Assembly: GCA_030627625.1 (NCBI GenBank)
Contig: DAOURR010000036.1
Coordinates: 1 to 22,622 of the forward strand
Direction: 5' to 3'
Length of the DNA stretch: 22,622 nt
DNA from: UBA3103 sp002365855
Lineage (GTDB): Bacteria > Bacillota > Desulfotomaculia > Desulfotomaculales > Pelotomaculaceae
Under the pieces are notes generated by a model. The model was not told the origin of the DNA, made no database searches, and was given only the letters and a program-made list of their open reading frames with translations. Shown in pieces: positions 1 through 7,426 of the stretch (its first letter is position 1; every line of letters starts with the position of its first letter). The position numbers and the translations under genes were made by a program.

Positions 1-367
1 AATTAGCTTTTTGGGTTGAAATGGGAGGTGATAGAGAGCTAGTTAACATAATAATTCCCCACTGGTGCCTGGGGAAAATCTTTTGCAAAACTGAGGAATT
101 TTCACTTGCAAAAACAACGGTATAACGGCTTTAAACATCGAGCTGCACACCGGCTCCACGGAGTCATAGAACCTAAGGAGGGGGCGAAGACCTTTTCATA
201 GGGTGGGCGGAGAATAACCATGTGTATGTGTATATGACACCGGCTTGGCTGAGGAAGTATTCACCGGGATGTATCACATCTAGCATCAAGTTATCGCAAG
301 GTTGACAACAAGTTTATTAGAAATGACGAAACGGGCAGGAGCTGTATGCTTCCCGCCCGTTTTTTTA
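1..367 (+). ncRNA. possible structured non-coding RNA or leader ending in a terminator (unidentified)
   Basis: No convincing reading frame lies here, yet the stretch ends in a strong intrinsic terminator at 331-367, so something is transcribed through it. It shows several short complementary segments: CCCC/GGGG around 57-76, an 8-bp pair TTTTGCAA/TTGCAAAA around 81-116, and GATGT-ATC-ACATC near 269-281. The 9-mer ACACCGGCT occurs twice (near 147 and 236). I compared it from memory with tmRNA, RNase P, SRP, T-box and the common riboswitches and found none of their signature sequences. It could be an unlisted small RNA, the 3' end of a transcript that begins outside the window, or an intron remnant. 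The 5' limit is not known. Confidence 0.3.
331..367 (+). terminator. intrinsic terminator
   Basis: ACGGGC pairs with GCCCGT and GGA with TCC across one A/C mismatch, with a 10-nt loop, followed directly by a run of seven T. It ends the transcript that crosses positions 1-330 and precedes the thioesterase gene. Confidence 0.85.
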
Positions 368-470
368 GATGAAGGTAATTGTTTCAGGCTTTCGCTATAT
401 GTGTTTTAGGACTTTAAAAAGATAGCCTTTCCCCTAAAAAGAAGGGATTTTGTTATTAATAATCAAATTA

Positions 471-487
471 ACTCAGATGCGCTGAGT
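471..487. repeat. short inverted repeat upstream of the thioesterase gene
   Basis: ACTCAG and CTGAGT are perfect 6-bp arms around a 5-nt spacer, 57 nt before the thioesterase start. Close by, at 453-462, is the palindrome TTATTAATAA. Either could be an operator for the next gene, but nothing in the window tests this. Confidence 0.3.
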
Positions 488-543
488 ATGCCATCAGAAA
501 ATAATTTTTAATTTTCAAATGAAATAATCGGGGAGGTATTTAA

Positions 544-960
544 TTGGATGGCTTTTCAATGAAACTTGAACTCCGTATTGACTGGATTGAAGTTGATCTC
601 TTGGGACATGTAAACAACGTAGCGATTTTTAAATATATACAATCTGCAAGAGTTAATTACTTGGAAGCTATTGGTTTAATACAATATCATTCAAAAACTA
701 AATGTGGTCCAATATTAGCTTCTACAAATTGTCAATTTCATAAACCGCTGTTTTATCCTGGACATATAACTGTCTATTCAAAAGTTGATTATATCAAAAA
801 TACGAGTTTTAGAATTCAACATGGAATTTACAATGATAAGAATGAATTAGTGGTAGAAGCTCAAGATATTATAGTTTTTTATGATTTTTCGGAACAATCC
901 AAGCTAACCATTCCAAATGAGCTAAGGGAAAAAATTGAAAAGGTGAAGAATAAAATTTAA
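544..960 (+). CDS. acyl-CoA thioesterase, 4HBT/YbgC-like hotdog family
   Basis: A single-domain protein of 138 residues, the usual length for 4-hydroxybenzoyl-CoA thioesterase/YbgC-type hotdog enzymes, which hydrolyse acyl-CoA thioesters in the cytoplasm. The N-terminal motif VDLLGHVNN (residues 17-25) matches the family signature; Asp18 sits where the catalytic acid is expected, and the following helix (IFKYIQSARVNYLEAIG) is the typical hotdog helix. The TTG start at 544 is preferred because GGGAGGT lies 6 nt upstream; the in-frame ATG at 559 is too far from it. The gene stands alone between a terminator and transketolase. Its base composition is clearly more AT-rich than that of transketolase, which hints at recent acquisition. 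The substrate cannot be told from the sequence. Confidence 0.8.
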   Translation: MDGFSMKLELRIDWIEVDLLGHVNNVAIFKYIQSARVNYLEAIGLIQYHSKTKCGPILASTNCQFHKPLFYPGHITVYSKVDYIKNTSFRIQHGIYNDKNELVVEAQDIIVFYDFSEQSKLTIPNELREKIEKVKNKI

Positions 961-1019
961 GCAGGTAAACTCTGTTAACTATTAGCGGGTGGGGACAATT
1001 CCTTGATTCAATTCATTGA

Positions 1020-1136
1020 ATGAGGGGTTCACTTAACCCAATATTTACAAATGAAAAACTTTGGCGAAAGATGGAAGGAAATATCGAATTGATTGTGGAA
1101 GAAAAACTTGTTAAAGCATTAAGTAAAGGCTTTTGA
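1020..1136 (+). other. small open frame, possible gene remnant
   Basis: An ATG-initiated frame of 38 codons (MRGSLNPIFTNEKLW... to ...ALSKGF) has protein-like, charged and amphipathic composition (an IELIVEEKL segment) but no recognisable ribosome binding site. I do not recognise it. It may be the 3' remnant of a lost gene in the 245-nt gap before transketolase, or chance. Confidence 0.15.
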
Positions 1137-1205
1137 TGGATAATCTTAGTTTATTAAGGCAACCTAAAACCGAAAAGTATATTTGACAAGAAGTGGGGAT
1201 TACCA

Positions 1206-3224
1206 GTGAACAATGAAAAAAGCAAATTAGAACAGCTTTGCGTGAACACCTTGCGCATGCTCGCGGTAGACGCAGTGGAAAGAGCTAAATCCGGCCATCC
1301 GGGCATGCCCATGGGCGCTGCGCCCATGGCTTATGTCCTCTGGACCAAGTTTATGCGGCATAATCCGCGAAACCCGGCCTGGCCAAACCGGGACCGCTTT
1401 GTCCTCTCAGCGGGTCACGGCTCTGCTCTCTTATACGCCCTGCTGCATTTAACCGGCTACGACCTGTCGCTGGATGAACTAAAAAATTTCCGCCAGTGGG
1501 GCAGCAGGACCCCCGGCCATCCGGAGTACGGCCATACCCCAGGGGTGGAGGCTACCACCGGCCCGCTGGGGCAGGGTATAGCCAACGCGGTGGGCGTGGC
1601 CGTCGCTGAACGGTTTATGGCGTCATATTTCAACCGCCCTGGGTTTGATCTTGTTGACCATTACACTTATGTTCTTGCCGGAGACGGCGACCTCATGGAG
1701 GGCATCTCACACGAGGCCGCGTCCCTTGCCGGTCATCTCAAGCTGGACAAACTCATCTGCCTTTACGACGATAACCGCATCTCCATCGAAGGTTCTACCG
1801 ATATAGCCTACACCGAGGACAGGGCGGGCCGCTTTGAGGCCTACGGGTGGCATGTGGTTAAGGTTGACGATGGGAATGACACGGAGTCATTGTCGTCCGC
1901 CATCCTGGAGGCTCAGGCAGTCAGAGATAAGCCATCGATAATTATTGTGCGCACCCATATCGGTTTCGGCAGCCCCAACAAACAGGACTCCGCATCGGCG
2001 CACGGGGAGCCGCTGGGAGCTGAGGAAATCAGGCTGACCAGAGAGAACCTGGGCTTTTCCCAGGAATCATTTTATGTCCCGGACCAGGCTCAGGCACATT
2101 TCTGCCAGGTGGCGGAGCAAGGCAGGGCTTCAGAGTCCGGGTGGCAGGGCCTTTTTGATTCCTACGCCGGCGCTTTTCCCGAACTGGCTTCAGAATATAG
2201 GCAGTGGGTTGACGGCCAGCTTACAACAGGTTGGGAAAGCGTTATCCCGGTATTTCCCGCTGACGAAAAGGGCCTGGCCACTCGTGCCGCCTCGGGTACG
2301 GTGCTGAACGCCATTGCGTCAAAGCTTCCCAACTTAATAGGCGGTTCCGCCGATCTGGCCCCGTCAACCAAGACGATTATTAAAGAGGCTGGTGATTTCA
2401 GCCCCGGTAATTACAGCGGGCGCAACATGCGTTTCGGAGTGAGAGAGCATGGCATGGGTTCGATACTTAACGGCATGGCCCTGCATGCCGGCTTGATTCC
2501 TTACGGTGCGACTTTCCTGGTGTTCTCCGAATATATGAGGCCATCTATACGCATGGCGGCGATGATGAAAACAAAAGTCATTTATGTTTTCACCCACGAC
2601 AGCATAGGCCTGGGAGAAGACGGTCCCACCCACCAGCCGGTTGAGCAGCTGGCCTCACTCAGGGCCATTCCCGGCTTGAAGGTGATCCGTCCGGCCGATG
2701 CGAATGAGACCGCCGAGGCGTGGCGCTGCGCCCTGGGTCAGGTTCATGGTCCGACTGCCCTGATCTTGTCCAGGCAAAACCTTCCCACCCTTGACAGGCA
2801 AAAAGTTTCACCGGCGGGCGGTTTATCCCGTGGCGCCTATATTCTTAAAGAAACACAAGCTGGAGAACCGGATGTGATTTTGATAGCCAGCGGCTCGGAG
2901 GTCCATATAGCCATTAAGGCTGCGGAAACATTAAAAGGAAACGGCGTGGCTGCCCGCGTGGTAAGCATGCCGAGCTGGGAACTGTTTGAAGAACAGCCGG
3001 AGGAGTACCGGGATAAGGTGCTGCCCCCCCAAATAACTGCTAGGGTGGCGATTGAAGCAGGCAGCACTTTGGGTTGGCATCGCTACGCTGGGGATAGGGG
3101 AGAAATCATCGGTATCGATCATTTTGGCTCGTCAGCCCCTTCCCAGATCTTATTCAAAGAGTTTGGTTTTACGGCAGAAAACCTTATCGATAAGACCTTG
3201 AAGGTGCTTGCGTCAAATGAGTAA
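1206..3224 (+). CDS. tkt: transketolase
   Basis: A full-length transketolase (672 residues), the thiamine-diphosphate enzyme that moves two-carbon units between ketoses and aldoses in the non-oxidative pentose phosphate pathway. The N-terminal cofactor domain shows SGHPGMPMG with His31, GDGD at 159-162 and the conserved Asn190 (YDDNRISIEG), together the ThDP/metal motif. The central pyrimidine-binding domain carries GVREHGMG, where Glu414 is the expected catalytic acid. The C-terminal domain is complete. The GTG start at 1206 follows a GTGGGGAT stretch that can serve as ribosome binding site; no better start exists. The methyltransferase begins 21 nt after the stop with no terminator between, so they are probably co-transcribed. 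No clear promoter could be assigned. Confidence 0.97.
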   Translation: MNNEKSKLEQLCVNTLRMLAVDAVERAKSGHPGMPMGAAPMAYVLWTKFMRHNPRNPAWPNRDRFVLSAGHGSALLYALLHLTGYDLSLDELKNFRQWGSRTPGHPEYGHTPGVEATTGPLGQGIANAVGVAVAERFMASYFNRPGFDLVDHYTYVLAGDGDLMEGISHEAASLAGHLKLDKLICLYDDNRISIEGSTDIAYTEDRAGRFEAYGWHVVKVDDGNDTESLSSAILEAQAVRDKPSIIIVRTHIGFGSPNKQDSASAHGEPLGAEEIRLTRENLGFSQESFYVPDQAQAHFCQVAEQGRASESGWQGLFDSYAGAFPELASEYRQWVDGQLTTGWESVIPVFPADEKGLATRAASGTVLNAIASKLPNLIGGSADLAPSTKTIIKEAGDFSPGNYSGRNMRFGVREHGMGSILNGMALHAGLIPYGATFLVFSEYMRPSIRMAAMMKTKVIYVFTHDSIGLGEDGPTHQPVEQLASLRAIPGLKVIRPADANETAEAWRCALGQVHGPTALILSRQNLPTLDRQKVSPAGGLSRGAYILKETQAGEPDVILIASGSEVHIAIKAAETLKGNGVAARVVSMPSWELFEEQPEEYRDKVLPPQITARVAIEAGSTLGWHRYAGDRGEIIGIDHFGSSAPSQILFKEFGFTAENLIDKTLKVLASNE

Positions 3225-3245
3225 ACATACAGGCTGCTGTAAAAA

Positions 3246-3827
3246 ATGATGTTTAAAGTGATGGCGCCTTTTTATGACCGGTTTATTAGAAGCGCCAATA
3301 TTGATTATTCCAAAGAGATGCCGGAATGGCTGGACCCGGTAAAAGACATGGAAGTGCTCGACCTGGGCGGCGGCACCGGAATGAACGCAGAATCCCTGAG
3401 CGGCGCCGGGGCGAGGGTTACAGTGGCCGATACATCCCAATCCATGCTGAACCGCGCTGCGGCAAAAAACATACCGGCCAGGCTGGTCCTTGCGGATGCT
3501 GGGGCCCTGCCGCTGCCGGACTGTTCATTCGATATTGTGCTGGTATCTGACGCTTGGCACCATTTTCGCAACCAGGCCGGCATTCTAGGTGAGATAGTTC
3601 GCGTGCTGCGCCCATCCGGCAGGCTGTATCTAATAGATTTTGATCCTGGGAGGAAAGAAACCAAATTAATAGCTTTTTTTGAAAGAATCCTTGGAGAACC
3701 ATCGAGTTTTATGGCGCCGGATGAACTGGTCGAAATGCTCAGGGTCGCCGGTATCATGGGAAGTTATCGAAGTTTGAGGCTGGCCCAATACATATATCGT
3801 GGAGTCAAACAAACACCCTGCCGTTAG
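3246..3827 (+). CDS. class I SAM-dependent methyltransferase (UbiE-like)
   Basis: A 193-residue Rossmann methyltransferase of the Methyltransf_11/UbiE-like group. Motif I is VLDLGGGTGMNAE (near residues 38-50), the acidic residue after strand 2 is in VTVADTSQSML, motif II is CSFDIVLVSDAWHHF, and motif III (VLRPSGRLYLIDFDPG) follows. These bind S-adenosylmethionine; the methyl acceptor is unknown. The protein is shorter than MenG/UbiE (about 230-250 residues), so quinone methylation is not implied. It lies 21 nt after transketolase and likely shares its transcript. The ribosome binding site is weak, and a second ATG follows the first directly. Its TAG stop lies inside the loop of the terminator hairpin. 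Confidence 0.8.
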   Translation: MMFKVMAPFYDRFIRSANIDYSKEMPEWLDPVKDMEVLDLGGGTGMNAESLSGAGARVTVADTSQSMLNRAAAKNIPARLVLADAGALPLPDCSFDIVLVSDAWHHFRNQAGILGEIVRVLRPSGRLYLIDFDPGRKETKLIAFFERILGEPSSFMAPDELVEMLRVAGIMGSYRSLRLAQYIYRGVKQTPCR

Positions 3828-3838
3828 GCAGGCTTTTT
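3817..3838 (+). terminator. intrinsic terminator overlapping the methyltransferase stop codon
   Basis: CCTGCC and GGCAGG form a 6-bp GC-rich stem with the tetraloop GTTA, followed by CTTTTTATT. The stop codon (3825-3827) is in the loop/stem border, so the last ribosomes would cover the hairpin. Confidence 0.8.
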
Positions 3839-3869
3839 ATTAAACAAAAATATTTAATCAGGATTTAAG

Positions 3870-3897
3870 AAATTTATTATGTAATTTTAATAAATTT
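3870..3897. repeat. perfect AT-only inverted repeat upstream of dnaK
   Basis: Perfect 10-bp arms AAATTTATTA and TAATAAATTT flank an 8-nt spacer, ending 67 nt before the dnaK start. The geometry is close to a CIRCE element (9-N9-9) but the sequence is not CIRCE. It may be the binding site of an unknown regulator, or chance in AT-rich DNA. A TATATT hexamer at 3912-3917 could be a -10 just downstream, without a recognisable -35. Confidence 0.35.
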
Positions 3898-3964
3898 ATT
3901 TTAAGATGGGGTATATTACCATAACATCATTTATTTTATTTTAATAATAAGGAGGTTTTGACTC

Positions 3965-5848
3965 ATGGGAAAAACTGTAGGTATTGATTTGGGCACCACC
4001 AACTCAGTAATAGCTGTGATGGAAGGTGGTAAGCCAACCATTATTGTTAACAGCGAAGGCGACCGTACTACGCCGTCGGTTGTTGCCTTTAAAAATGACG
4101 GTGAAAGGCTGGTCGGCAAGGTTGCCAGGCGCCAGTCAGTTTTAAATCCGGAAAATACGATATATTCAGTAAAGCGCTTCATCGGCCGGCGCTACTCCGA
4201 GGTGACTGATGAGAGGGAGCTGGTCCCTTATAAGGTTGTGTCCGGCACGAATGACGCCGTCCGTTTCGATATCCACGGCAAGAAAATGGCCTCTGAGGAA
4301 ATTTCAGCTCTCGTGCTGCGCAAGCTGGTTGATGATGCAGCCAAGTACCTGGGGGAAAAGGTTACTGACGCTGTAATAACCGTACCTGCGTATTTTAATG
4401 ATGCCCAGCGCAGCGCCACCAAGGATGCCGGTAAGATCGCCGGTCTTAATGTACTGCGAATTATTAACGAGCCGACTGCAGCAGCGCTGGCTTACGGCCT
4501 TGATAAAAAGACCAACGAGACAATAATGGTTTTTGACCTTGGAGGCGGTACCTTTGACGTTTCTATCCTGGAGGTGGGGGACGGTATCTTTGAAGTTAAA
4601 TCCACGAATGGTGACACTCACCTGGGCGGAGACAATTTTGACAAAGCTGTAGTTGACTGGCTTACCGAAGAGTTTAAAAAGGAATATGGCATTGACCTGC
4701 GAAACGATAAACAGGCTCTCCAGAGATTGATTGAAACAGCGGAAAAAGCTAAAATAGAATTGTCTACGACTATGGAAACACAGCTCAATTTACCGTTTAT
4801 TACTGCTGACGCCAACGGGCCTAAGCACCTTGATGTGAAATTGACCCGGGCGAAATTTGACGACCTGACTGCTCACCTGGTTGAGCGTTGCAGGGGTCCG
4901 GTGAAAGCGGCACTTGATGACGCAAAGTTAACGGAGAAGGAAATTGATGAAGTTATTCTGGTTGGTGGCTCGACCCGTATCCCGGCCGTGCAAAAACTGG
5001 TACGCCAGTTGACCGGGGGCAAGGACCCGCACATGGGAGTCAACCCCGACGAGGTGGTAGCCATCGGCGCGGCTATTCAGGGAGGCGTGCTAAGTGGTGA
5101 GGTGAAGGACATTCTGTTGCTGGACGTTACTCCACTTTCCCTGGGTTTGGAAACCCTGGGCGGAGTTATGTCCAGGCTCATTGAGCGCAACACCACCATA
5201 CCCGCACGGCGGAGCCAAATTTTCAGCACTGCTGAAGACAACCAGCCTGCAGTTGATATCAATATTCTTCAGGGTGAAAGGGAAATGGCCAGGGATAACC
5301 GTTCGCTGGGTCAGTTTAAGCTTGATGGGATTCCCATGTCGCCCAGAGGTGTGCCTCAAATAGAAGTGACTTTTGATATTGACGCCAACGGCATCCTGAA
5401 GGTAAGCGCTAAAGACAAAGGCACCGGCAAGGAACAGACTATAACTATCAGTGGTTCTACCAGCCTGGATCAAGCTGAAATTCAGCGCATGGTAAACGAG
5501 GCGGAGATTAACGCCGGTGAAGATAAAAAACGCAAAGAAGAGGTTGAGGCGCGCAACGAAGCGGATTCACTGTCCTATCAGGTGGAGCGCCAGCTGAAGG
5601 ATCTGGGAGACAAGGTACCGGTTCATGAAAAGGCGCGGGTCGAGCAGATGCTGGACGATTTAAAAGGCGCGTTAAAAGATAACGCTCCCATTGACCGCAT
5701 CCGAACACTTCATGGTGACCTGCAGCAGGCGGCATATTCGATATCACAGGCAGCTTACCAGCAGGGCGGCGGCGCAGCTGGAACCGGTGAGGCCGAAAGG
5801 GCGCACGCTAGTGAAGATGTTGTTGACGCTGAGTTTGAGGAAAAGTAA
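3965..5848 (+). CDS. dnaK: Hsp70 chaperone DnaK
   Basis: A complete Hsp70 of 627 residues, which binds exposed hydrophobic peptides in the cytoplasm in an ATP cycle driven by J-domain proteins. The N-terminal ATPase domain has GIDLGTTNS, the phosphate-2 loop FDLGGGTFDVSIL, and VGGSTRIPAVQ. The interdomain linker DILLLDVTPLSLG leads to the substrate domain, then the helical lid and the usual acidic tail EDVVDAEFEEK. The start has AAGGAGG 9 nt upstream. It is followed by a J-protein and a CbpM-like gene, so this is a dnaK-cbpA-cbpM type operon and not hrcA-grpE-dnaK-dnaJ. The CIRCE operator (TTAGCACTC-N9-GAGTGCTAA) is absent; control may use the AT-rich inverted repeat at 3870-3897. A second, CIRCE-controlled dnaK elsewhere in the genome is likely but not visible here. 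Confidence 0.97.
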   Translation: MGKTVGIDLGTTNSVIAVMEGGKPTIIVNSEGDRTTPSVVAFKNDGERLVGKVARRQSVLNPENTIYSVKRFIGRRYSEVTDERELVPYKVVSGTNDAVRFDIHGKKMASEEISALVLRKLVDDAAKYLGEKVTDAVITVPAYFNDAQRSATKDAGKIAGLNVLRIINEPTAAALAYGLDKKTNETIMVFDLGGGTFDVSILEVGDGIFEVKSTNGDTHLGGDNFDKAVVDWLTEEFKKEYGIDLRNDKQALQRLIETAEKAKIELSTTMETQLNLPFITADANGPKHLDVKLTRAKFDDLTAHLVERCRGPVKAALDDAKLTEKEIDEVILVGGSTRIPAVQKLVRQLTGGKDPHMGVNPDEVVAIGAAIQGGVLSGEVKDILLLDVTPLSLGLETLGGVMSRLIERNTTIPARRSQIFSTAEDNQPAVDINILQGEREMARDNRSLGQFKLDGIPMSPRGVPQIEVTFDIDANGILKVSAKDKGTGKEQTITISGSTSLDQAEIQRMVNEAEINAGEDKKRKEEVEARNEADSLSYQVERQLKDLGDKVPVHEKARVEQMLDDLKGALKDNAPIDRIRTLHGDLQQAAYSISQAAYQQGGGAAGTGEAERAHASEDVVDAEFEEK

Positions 5849-5866
5849 TAAGACAGGAGAATACTG

Positions 5867-5917
5867 ATGAACAGGGTAGGAGTTATGGTCTTTAAAAGGC
5901 CGGTGAGAAAAGAATGA
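5867..5917 (+). CDS. candidate 16-residue leader peptide coupled to the J-protein gene
   Basis: The frame encodes MNRVGVMVFKRPVRKE. It has a good ribosome binding site (AGGAGA, 6 nt upstream) and its TGA overlaps the ATG of the next gene in an ATGA arrangement (ATG at 5914, TGA at 5915-5917). This is the classic layout for translational coupling. The peptide itself is not recognised and may have no function beyond delivering ribosomes. Confidence 0.4.
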   Translation: MNRVGVMVFKRPVRKE

Positions 5918-6906
5918 GTGTTGCTTTTCGTGATTACTACGAAATATTGGGTGTCAAACGGGACGCCACCGAAAAAGAAATAAAGACCGCATACCGCAAG
6001 CTCGCCCGGAAGTGGCACCCCGACCTGCACACCGGCAAGGATAAAGAAGTCGCTGAAGAAAAAATCAAGCAGGTAAACGAAGCCTATGAGGTATTAAGTG
6101 ACAAGGAAAAGCGGTCCAAGTATGACCGCCTTGGCGCCAACTGGAGAGATGGCCAGGACTTCAGGCCTCCTCCTGACACGGAGGGGTTCCACTTTTATAC
6201 CGGGACAGACGCAGGAGCAAGCGGCTTCAGCGATTTTTTTGAAACGTTGTTTGGCGGCGGATCACGTTTTGGAGGTGCAACAAGAACTGCCAGGCGGACC
6301 GGACCGGTCCGCGGCCGGGATATCGAAGCTGAACTGGAACTAGCGCTGGAAGAGGCTTACCGTGGTGGGGAAAAATCGCTCCAGCTCACCACCAGGGAAT
6401 TATGCCAGGTTTGCGGTGGAGCGGGTATTGAGGGCAATGCCTTCTGCCGCATGTGCGGCGGGACCGGTGAAACTCCCGGAGTTAAAACACTGGCAGTTAA
6501 AATACCTCCTGGCGTGCGTGACGGCAGCAGGATCCGCTTGAAAGGACAGGGTGGTGAAGGCCTGGGTGGAGGGTCAAGAGGCGATCTCTACCTCAAGGTT
6601 AAGCTCTTACCCCACTCCGTTTTTAAGGTAAAAGGCGAGGACCTGGAAACGGAGGTAATAATTCGACCGGAACAGGCAGTTTTGGGAGATCAGATATCTG
6701 TGCCCACCCTGGATGGTCCTGTGCTCATGAAGGTTCCACCAGGAATGCGCGCCGGAAAGCGCCTGCGCCTCAGGGGAAAGGGCCTGCCCAATCCCAAGGG
6801 GCGCGGTGATGAATACGTCGTGGTTAAAATAGATATTCCCGGCCACCTGTCAGCAGAGGAAGAACAGCTGTACCGTCAATTAGCTGCATTAAGGAGAGAG
6901 GTGTGA
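5914..6906 (+). CDS. cbpA: DnaJ/CbpA-type J-domain co-chaperone with a half zinc centre
   Basis: A 330-residue J protein that should stimulate the ATPase of the DnaK encoded just upstream. Residues about 7-70 are the J domain with HPD at 35-37. A Gly/Phe-rich linker follows (about 90-130: GFSDFFETLFGGGSRFGG). Two substrate-binding beta domains come after it, with VKIPPGVRDGSRIRLKGQG and KVPPGMRAGKRLRLRGKG. Between them is a short insert with just two CxxCGGxG motifs (Cys164, 167, 178, 181), where classical DnaJ has four motifs and CbpA has none. So it could bind one zinc ion. It starts in an ATGA overlap with a 16-codon frame, and GGTGAG lies 8 nt upstream. The symbol is assigned by operon position; dnaJ would be equally defensible. 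Confidence 0.85.
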   Translation: MSVAFRDYYEILGVKRDATEKEIKTAYRKLARKWHPDLHTGKDKEVAEEKIKQVNEAYEVLSDKEKRSKYDRLGANWRDGQDFRPPPDTEGFHFYTGTDAGASGFSDFFETLFGGGSRFGGATRTARRTGPVRGRDIEAELELALEEAYRGGEKSLQLTTRELCQVCGGAGIEGNAFCRMCGGTGETPGVKTLAVKIPPGVRDGSRIRLKGQGGEGLGGGSRGDLYLKVKLLPHSVFKVKGEDLETEVIIRPEQAVLGDQISVPTLDGPVLMKVPPGMRAGKRLRLRGKGLPNPKGRGDEYVVVKIDIPGHLSAEEEQLYRQLAALRREV

Positions 6907-6910
6907 GGCT

Positions 6911-7207
6911 GTGAAGAAATTCTATCTCCAGATATACCACCATAACATTCCCAGCGGAGATGAAGATTCCTGGATAGATGTAAGCAGCCTGGAAATACAC
7001 CCCGAACTGGCGCAGTGGCTGGCGGAATTTGGAATAGTGGAAATTAACAACGGGTATATGCGGGTGAGCCAGGCTGCACGCCTGTCCAAACTGCAGCGGC
7101 TGCGCAGCAGACTGGGAGTTAACATCCACGGGGCGGCTGTAATACTGGAACTTCTTGAGAGGATCGAGGCGCTGCAGGAAGAAATTGAGCGCTTAAAAAG
7201 AAGATAA
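6911..7207 (+). CDS. cbpM: CbpM-like chaperone modulator (MerR-like fold)
   Basis: A 98-residue protein starting with GTG four nt after the J-protein stop, with AGGAG and GAGAGGTG just upstream. The family pattern is visible: an N-terminal segment, then EIHPELAQWLAEFGIVEINNGYMRVSQAARLSKLQRLRSRLGVNIHGAAVILELLERI, ending in a heptad-like helix (EALQEEIERLKRR). Members of this family (CbpM of Escherichia coli) bind the J domain of CbpA and block its co-chaperone and DNA-binding activity. Gene order directly after dnaK and cbpA agrees with that role. The MerR-type fold leaves open direct DNA binding and autoregulation of the operon. Confidence 0.8.
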   Translation: MKKFYLQIYHHNIPSGDEDSWIDVSSLEIHPELAQWLAEFGIVEINNGYMRVSQAARLSKLQRLRSRLGVNIHGAAVILELLERIEALQEEIERLKRR

Positions 7208-7225
7208 ACAAAGAGAATATTAGGT

Positions 7226-7270
7226 TAAAAGGAGACGTTGGAGCGTATAAGCTGCGCCTCCTTTTATTTT
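7226..7270 (+). terminator. terminator of the dnaK-cbpA-cbpM operon
   Basis: AAAAGGAG at 7226-7233 pairs with CTCCCTTTT (7257-7265) through one bulged C, extended by a CG/CG pair inside, and the descending arm runs into TTTTATTTT. It lies 18 nt after the cbpM stop. Confidence 0.7.
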
Positions 7271-7349
7271 AATTTAACGTTGCAATTTTATAAAAAAATT
7301 ACTCAGTGCCATGTGTGCAACGTTGCTAAGGGCCACCCGTTAAATTAAA
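7268..7349. repeat. nested inverted repeats between cbpM and the TPR gene
   Basis: Perfect 11-bp arms TTTAATTTAAC (7268-7278) and GTTAAATTAAA (7339-7349) bracket about 60 nt. Inside, ACGTTGC occurs twice, and the second copy is part of the perfect palindrome GCAACGTTGC (7317-7326). The region could form a cruciform/RNA stem or carry paired operator sites for the downstream gene. Confidence 0.4.
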
Positions 7350-7368
7350 CCGTAAAAAGTATAAATAT

Positions 7369-7397
7369 TTCTAATATTTTTCTATCTTTGTTATAAT
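7369..7397 (+). promoter_or_regulatory. possible promoter of the TPR gene
   Basis: A perfect -10 hexamer TATAAT lies at 7392-7397, 30 nt before the preferred ATG. The hexamer 17 nt upstream (TTCTAA, 7369-7374) is a poor -35, so the promoter may need an activator or be weak. Confidence 0.4.
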
Positions 7398-7426
7398 GGG
7401 AGTAATATTTGGACTGGAGGGCAATG

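Noticed and set aside
331..353. Resemblance of GGAGCTGTATGC to group II intron domain V
   Set aside because: The complementary half and the GUGCG-type 5' end are missing; the bases are fully explained by the terminator hairpin.
1183..1188. Perfect TTGACA before transketolase
   Set aside because: A -10 at the proper distance would fall on or after the GTG start, and none is there.
2074..2633. Several internal frames in transketolase
   Set aside because: They overlap a well-conserved gene in other frames and have no ribosome sites or family features.
3839..3964. CIRCE (HrcA) operator before dnaK
   Set aside because: No TTAGCACTC/GAGTGCTAA arms; only an AT-rich inverted repeat of similar geometry.
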